From NCBI GenBank assembly GCA_021776435.1, contig JAJFFW010000026.1, forward strand, positions 1 to 46,582: a DNA stretch of 46,582 bases, in the 5' to 3' direction. Below the pieces are notes generated by a model, which ran no database searches, had not been told where the DNA came from, and was given only the letters and a program-made list of their open reading frames with translations. The position numbers were made by a program, and so were the translations under genes. The DNA is from Parvularculaceae bacterium (lineage in GTDB: Bacteria > Pseudomonadota > Alphaproteobacteria > Caulobacterales > Parvularculaceae). Positions 42,888-46,582 of the stretch are shown here, in pieces (the stretch's first letter is position 1; each line of letters starts with the position of its first letter).

Positions 42888-44844
42888 GCCTCAAGTCTGG
42901 GGGCGCCGCCTCGGCGCCAAGCGCCTGTGCGGCCTCATCCAAAGTTAGAATGGACTGTCCCTGGCTGCCAAGACGTCTCAGCGAGACTTTACGTTCCGTG
43001 GCTTCGCGGGCGCCAACAACTGCGATCGCCGGAACTTTCGCATGAGAGTGTTCGCGAACCTTATAATTGATTTTCTCGTTTCGAATGTCGAGATCAACTC
43101 TAAGTCCCGCGGCCTTTAATGTTGTAACGACCTCGCGGGCATAATCATCCGCTTCCGACGTAATTGCTGCGACAACCACTTGAACGGGAGCAAGCCAAAG
43201 AGGCATTCTGCCCGCATAGTGCTCAATCAGCAGTCCAATGAATCGCTCGAACGTGCCGAAGACGGCGCGGTGCAGCATGACCGGGCGCTGGCGTGCGCCT
43301 TTATCGTCGACATAGGACGCGTCAAGGCGCTCCGGCAGCACGTAATCGAGCTGATACGTGCCGGCCTGCCAGGTGCGGCCGATCGCGTCGGTCAGGTGAA
43401 ATTCGAGCTTTGGGCCATAAAACGCACCCTCGCCTTCGGCAAGCTCAAATTCCAGACCAGCTGCGGTCAACGCATCGGCGAGCGCCTTTTCCGCCCGGTC
43501 CCAGGTCGCATCGTCGCCGACGCGCGTGTCGGGGCGCGTCGCCAATTTATAAGAGATATCGGTCATCCCCATATCGGCATAAACGTGGCTGAAAAGATCG
43601 AGAAAACGGCGGGTTTCATCCGTAATCTGATCTTCGCGGCAGAAAATATGCGCGTCATCTTGTGTCATCTGACGCACGCGCATTAGGCCATGCAAAGCGC
43701 CATGGGCTTCATTCCGATGGCAGCAACCAAATTCCGCCATTCGAATAGGAAGATCTCGATAGGACTTTATACCTTGCTTGAAAATCTGCACATGTGCGGG
43801 ACAATTCATTGGCTTCAAAGCCAACAAATCACTCTTACCTGATAAAACCGGCGCGTCATCATCCGTCGACGGTATTTCATCTGGCACAACGAACATGCTT
43901 TCACGAAACTTTGCCCAGTGCCCTGACTGTTCCCAGAATTTTGAATCGAGAATTTGCGGGGTCTTCACTTCGATATAGCCGTCGGCGTCAAGTTGACGGC
44001 GTATATAGGCTTCAAGGGCGCGCCAGATCAGATATCCTTTCGCGTGCCAGAAGACTGAACCCTGCGCTTCAGGTTGAAAATGGAAGAGATCCATTTCGCG
44101 ACCAAGCTTGCGGTGGTCACGTTTCTCAGCCTCTTCAATCCGGGTAAGATAGGCTTTTAAATCTTTCTCGTTTGCCCATGCAGTTCCGTATATGCGTTGA
44201 AGCATGGGGTTACGGTTATCGCCGCGCCAATAGGCGCCCGCGAGTTTGATTAGTTTGAAAGCCTTACCAATATGTCTGGTCGATGGCAGATGCGGACCGA
44301 GACACAGATCATGCCATTCGCCATGATAATAGATATTGATTTCTTCGCCCTCAGGCAGGTCAGTGATCAGTTCCGCCTTATAGCTCTCGCCCATCTTCGT
44401 AAAATGCGCGATCGCATCACTTCGATTCCACACTTCCTTGCGGGTCGGCAAGTCTGCGTCAACAAGCGCCATCATCCGTTTTTCGATTTTTTTCAGATCG
44501 TCCGATGAAAATGGTTCATCGCGAGCGAAGTCATAATAAAACCCATCAGTAATCACCGGCCCGATCGTCACCTGAGTACCCGGATATAGATCCTGTACTG
44601 CTTGAGCGAGAAGATGCGCCGCATCGTGACGGATTAAATCGAGGCCTTCAGGCGTGTCGCGCGAAAAGATCTCAACCGAAGCATCTGTTTTTATTGGCGA
44701 GAAAAGGTCGCAGACAACACCATCGACTTTTACAGCGACGGCCTTTTTCGCGAGTGACTTTGACAGACTTTCAGCAATACCTGCGCCCGTGACGGCGCCG
44801 TCAAATTCTCGGACCGATCCATCGGGAAGCGTGATGGCGACCAT
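42880..44844 (-). CDS. thrS: Threonyl-tRNA synthetase
   Basis: A 654-residue class II synthetase. It has an N-terminal TGS domain ([15 protein letters not shown]), then the editing domain with [12 protein letters not shown], HxxxH-like for the zinc site. The catalytic core has [11 protein letters not shown] and [15 protein letters not shown], and the C-terminal anticodon-binding domain has [17 protein letters not shown]. It charges tRNA-Thr and corrects mischarged Ser. Full length and normal; it precedes the O-antigen ligase-like gene, with overlapping ends. Confidence 0.98.
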   Translation of the reverse strand: MVAITLPDGSVREFDGAVTGAGIAESLSKSLAKKAVAVKVDGVVCDLFSPIKTDASVEIFSRDTPEGLDLIRHDAAHLLAQAVQDLYPGTQVTIGPVITDGFYYDFARDEPFSSDDLKKIEKRMMALVDADLPTRKEVWNRSDAIAHFTKMGESYKAELITDLPEGEEINIYYHGEWHDLCLGPHLPSTRHIGKAFKLIKLAGAYWRGDNRNPMLQRIYGTAWANEKDLKAYLTRIEEAEKRDHRKLGREMDLFHFQPEAQGSVFWHAKGYLIWRALEAYIRRQLDADGYIEVKTPQILDSKFWEQSGHWAKFRESMFVVPDEIPSTDDDAPVLSGKSDLLALKPMNCPAHVQIFKQGIKSYRDLPIRMAEFGCCHRNEAHGALHGLMRVRQMTQDDAHIFCREDQITDETRRFLDLFSHVYADMGMTDISYKLATRPDTRVGDDATWDRAEKALADALTAAGLEFELAEGEGAFYGPKLEFHLTDAIGRTWQAGTYQLDYVLPERLDASYVDDKGARQRPVMLHRAVFGTFERFIGLLIEHYAGRMPLWLAPVQVVVAAITSEADDYAREVVTTLKAAGLRVDLDIRNEKINYKVREHSHAKVPAIAVVGAREATERKVSLRRLGSQGQSILTLDEAAQALGAEAAPPDLRRD

Positions 44845-44915
44845 GATATCCAGCTTTCCATAGGTTACTTGAGAGCCTTCGCAGGCGCGAACGCTCTTGC
44901 TTTCCAGAGCTTGCG

Positions 44916-45242
44916 CTATTCGTCAAGCGTGCAATGGTGGTCCGAATGGCGTTCTGTCCATTTCCAATCGCCATAGCGCCAAAACCGCCAGCCGGCAGAG
45001 TTTAAACTGTCTGGCACAGGATCCCATCCATGACTGCCGAAATGATGGCAGCGTGAAAGTCTTGATGTTGAGAGCCAAAACCCCCTCCAAGCGCCGTGGC
45101 GGCGGAACGCCTCCGCTGCATATTCTGAACAGGACGGCTGGTGACGGCAGCGCGCGCCTAAAAAATAAAAAACAGGCGATATAAGGCGCTTATAGATCCA
45201 GAGCAGGCTCAATGCGGCGCGAGTGAGAGGGCTAAATGTCAT
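44916..45242 (-). CDS. yidD: Membrane protein insertion efficiency factor YidD
   Basis: A 108-residue protein. [40 protein letters not shown] is replaced here only in part by family consensus. The signature [11 protein letters not shown] and the GWDPVPD end of the core domain mark YidD, which aids insertion of proteins through YidC. A C-terminal tail rich in Trp/His follows the core. The ATG at 45242 is preferred over the longer frame. It is separated from thrS by 71 bases and its neighbours are otherwise unrelated. Confidence 0.93.
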   Translation of the reverse strand: MTFSPLTRAALSLLWIYKRLISPVFYFLGARCRHQPSCSEYAAEAFRRHGAWRGFWLSTSRLSRCHHFGSHGWDPVPDSLNSAGWRFWRYGDWKWTERHSDHHCTLDE

Positions 45243-45357
45243 AATGTTTAGACCTAGTCTCAACAGGGCTCGGAAGGAAGTCCGACGGAATGATTGGGCG
45301 CTGGCGTTTATGAGTGTTAAAGAAACCGCTCGTCCAATCCGCCAGGAGGGCTATCGC

Positions 45358-46020
45358 ATGCGAATTGCCGCAATCGCATTTATCTCTATCTTCATCTCAT
45401 CGGGATGCGCCACTCAGGCGCCCGAACAAAATGGACCCCGCTTTGTCGGTCCACCAAGCATCGAACAGTCACAACAGCTCCTCAGTCTGGCGCAGGGCGT
45501 GCGGAACCGTGATGGTTGCGCAGAAGCGGCGCCGATTTATCGCGTGCTTTCAGGCTTCGGTGAGGGCCTTGAGCTCGCCCAATTCGAGCTTGGCGAATGT
45601 CTTCTCGAGATAGAAAGCGAAAATGCGAACGAAACGGCGCTCTTTCAACAGGAAGCCTTGTTTTGGCTTGAACGCGCTGCTTTCGCCGGAAATGGGCGCG
45701 CGCAGCGAAAACTTGCGGAAGTTCACGCCGCCAACCCCACATTACAAAGCAGCGCCGAAAAAGCGCTGGGCTGGACCCTGATATACGCCACCAACGGAGA
45801 CAAAGAGGTTTATGGGCTCAGAGCCTTTCCTGACACATTTGAAGCGGGCTTGCGGGCTTCTTTATCGGATGAAGCCACGGCTAAGGCTGAAGCCTTTGCG
45901 AAAGACTTTTCGTTAATTCATATGTCGATTTACACATTACCGTCACGCGCCAGAAGAAATGCTGGCGGAAACAAAACTCGCCCCACCCCCCAAAGGGATC
46001 AACGACAAAGGCGGCGCTGA
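45358..46020 (+). CDS. Sel1-like repeat lipoprotein
   Basis: A 220-residue lipoprotein. The signal ends in SSGC with the acylated Cys at residue 16. The mature part has helical Sel1/TPR-like repeats, the clearest being ALFWLERAAFAGNGRAQRKL. The C-terminal 25 residues are very basic (SRARRNAGGNKTRPTPQRDQ and on). The ATG at 45358 is chosen because it starts the lipoprotein signal with AGGAGGG seven bases before it; the longer frame overlaps yidD. Sel1 proteins are scaffolds for protein interactions; the partner is unknown. Confidence 0.75.
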   Translation: MRIAAIAFISIFISSGCATQAPEQNGPRFVGPPSIEQSQQLLSLAQGVRNRDGCAEAAPIYRVLSGFGEGLELAQFELGECLLEIESENANETALFQQEALFWLERAAFAGNGRAQRKLAEVHAANPTLQSSAEKALGWTLIYATNGDKEVYGLRAFPDTFEAGLRASLSDEATAKAEAFAKDFSLIHMSIYTLPSRARRNAGGNKTRPTPQRDQRQRRR

Positions 46021-46022
46021 AC

Positions 46023-46060
46023 AAAAAAGCGCCACCCCGGGAGCCATCACGGGGCGACGC
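46023..46060 (-). terminator. Rho-independent terminator of aceA
   Basis: On the minus strand a GC-rich stem of 11 base pairs with two G-T wobbles is followed by six T, 31 bases beyond the aceA stop. It could also act weakly for the convergent Sel1 gene. Confidence 0.65.
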
Positions 46061-46090
46061 CTTCAAGAGTGCTGAATTTAGGCAAGCACC

Positions 46091-46582
46091 CTATTCTGCC
46101 GCCGGACGGAATTGTGCAGATTCTGTCGAAGCCCCCATCGCTGTCGTCGAAGATTGCCCACCAGAAAGAGTATTCGACACCAGATCGAAATATCCGGTGC
46201 CAACTTCACGTTGATGACGGGTGGCTTCGTAACCGTATTTCTCCGCCGCAAATTCCGCCTGTTGAAGTTCAGAATAAGCCGCCATGCCACGGTCGCGATA
46301 ACCCCGGGAAAGCTCGAACATGCCGAAGTTAAGCGCGTGGAAGCCCGCCAACGTCACGAATTGGAACTTGTAACCCATGGAGCCAAGTTCTCGTTGAAAT
46401 TTTGCAATCGTGGTTTTGTCCAGATTGGCTTCCCAGTTAAAGGATGGCGAGCAGTTATAGGCCATCATCTTGCCCGGATATTTTTTCTGGATTGCCTCGG
46501 CGAACCGTTTTGCATCATCGAGATTGGGCTTCGAGGTTTCCCACCACAAAAGATCAGCATAAGGCGCATAGCTGAGGCCGCG
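46091..46582 (-). CDS. aceA: Isocitrate lyase, C-terminal part (5' end outside window)
   Basis: The last 164 residues of isocitrate lyase, which splits isocitrate to glyoxylate and succinate in the glyoxylate shunt. The segment [20 protein letters not shown], the active-site stretch [11 protein letters not shown], and [15 protein letters not shown] and [22 protein letters not shown] are all canonical. The catalytic KKCGH loop lies upstream, outside the window. The terminator at 46023-46060 follows. Confidence 0.97.
   Translation of the reverse strand, partial: RGLSYAPYADLLWWETSKPNLDDAKRFAEAIQKKYPGKMMAYNCSPSFNWEANLDKTTIAKFQRELGSMGYKFQFVTLAGFHALNFGMFELSRGYRDRGMAAYSELQQAEFAAEKYGYEATRHQREVGTGYFDLVSNTLSGGQSSTTAMGASTESAQFRPAAE

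Overview
The window reads as a chromosomal segment of an alphaproteobacterium with about 50% GC. The evidence is the PhaR/PhaA/PhaB polyhydroxyalkanoate genes, an ileS-lspA-DUF3035 gene order, a MutL carrying the endonuclease motif of MutH-less bacteria, a CIRCE-controlled groESL operon and isocitrate lyase. A relative of Parvularculaceae/Caulobacterales is my best guess, by inference from gene content only. No CRISPR array, rRNA, insertion sequence or prophage was seen.

Layout. (1) About 1-7 kb is an AT-richer accessory stretch. It holds a series of small minus-strand genes (a lipoprotein hydrolase, an epimerase, a GFA protein, SnoaL/NTF2-like proteins, a VOC protein) and a divergent AraC regulator. 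It also holds at least three gene-fragment relics abutting intact genes, so it has been reshuffled. (2) About 7-11.9 kb carries an SdpR-SdpI-like regulator/membrane pair with a palindromic operator. Downstream on the same strand are a divergent TraB/GumN-like lipoprotein, a 48-residue hydrophobic protein and another membrane protein. A DUF6058-like gene lies just upstream of the pair, and a second ArsR-type regulator has its own palindrome. (3) At 12.0-12.4 kb there is one complete tRNA-Arg(CCG) and two tandem 39-nt tRNA-Arg 5' halves, all ending exactly at the anticodon loop, which look like scars of site-specific integration. A canonical TraB/GumN protein and a REP-like inverted repeat follow. 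(4) 14-26 kb is housekeeping: nitroreductase, mutL, DUF3035 lipoprotein, lspA, ileS, a His/Gly-rich secreted protein, ribF, a HAD phosphatase, a degenerate EAL protein and an OmpA lipoprotein. (5) 26.4-33.8 kb has groESL, marC, two exported proteins of unknown role, and phaB-phaA facing phaR. (6) 33.8-42.9 kb has a PAS-GGDEF-EAL protein and an envelope polysaccharide/lipid glycosylation group: GT2, two GT39 proteins, GT2 and an O-antigen ligase-like protein. The last two lie in a chain overlapping the end of thrS. (7) 42.9 kb to the end has thrS, yidD, a Sel1-type lipoprotein and the 3' part of aceA.

How the genes work together. PhaA and PhaB make 3-hydroxybutyryl-CoA for storage polymer under PhaR control; the synthase is not in the window. 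Isocitrate lyase would feed the glyoxylate shunt when C2 units or stored polymer are used. The two EAL proteins suggest c-di-GMP control of surface behaviour. LspA and the many lipobox proteins fit an envelope rich in lipoproteins.

Most notable for follow-up are the tRNA-Arg half-gene array, the chimeric gene-fragment relics at 5.05-5.21 kb and 3.32-3.43 kb, and the SdpRI-TraB-small-protein cluster. I did not find a clearly complete new defence or biosynthetic system. All coordinates and residue numbers come from reading the sequence by eye; no searches were run.
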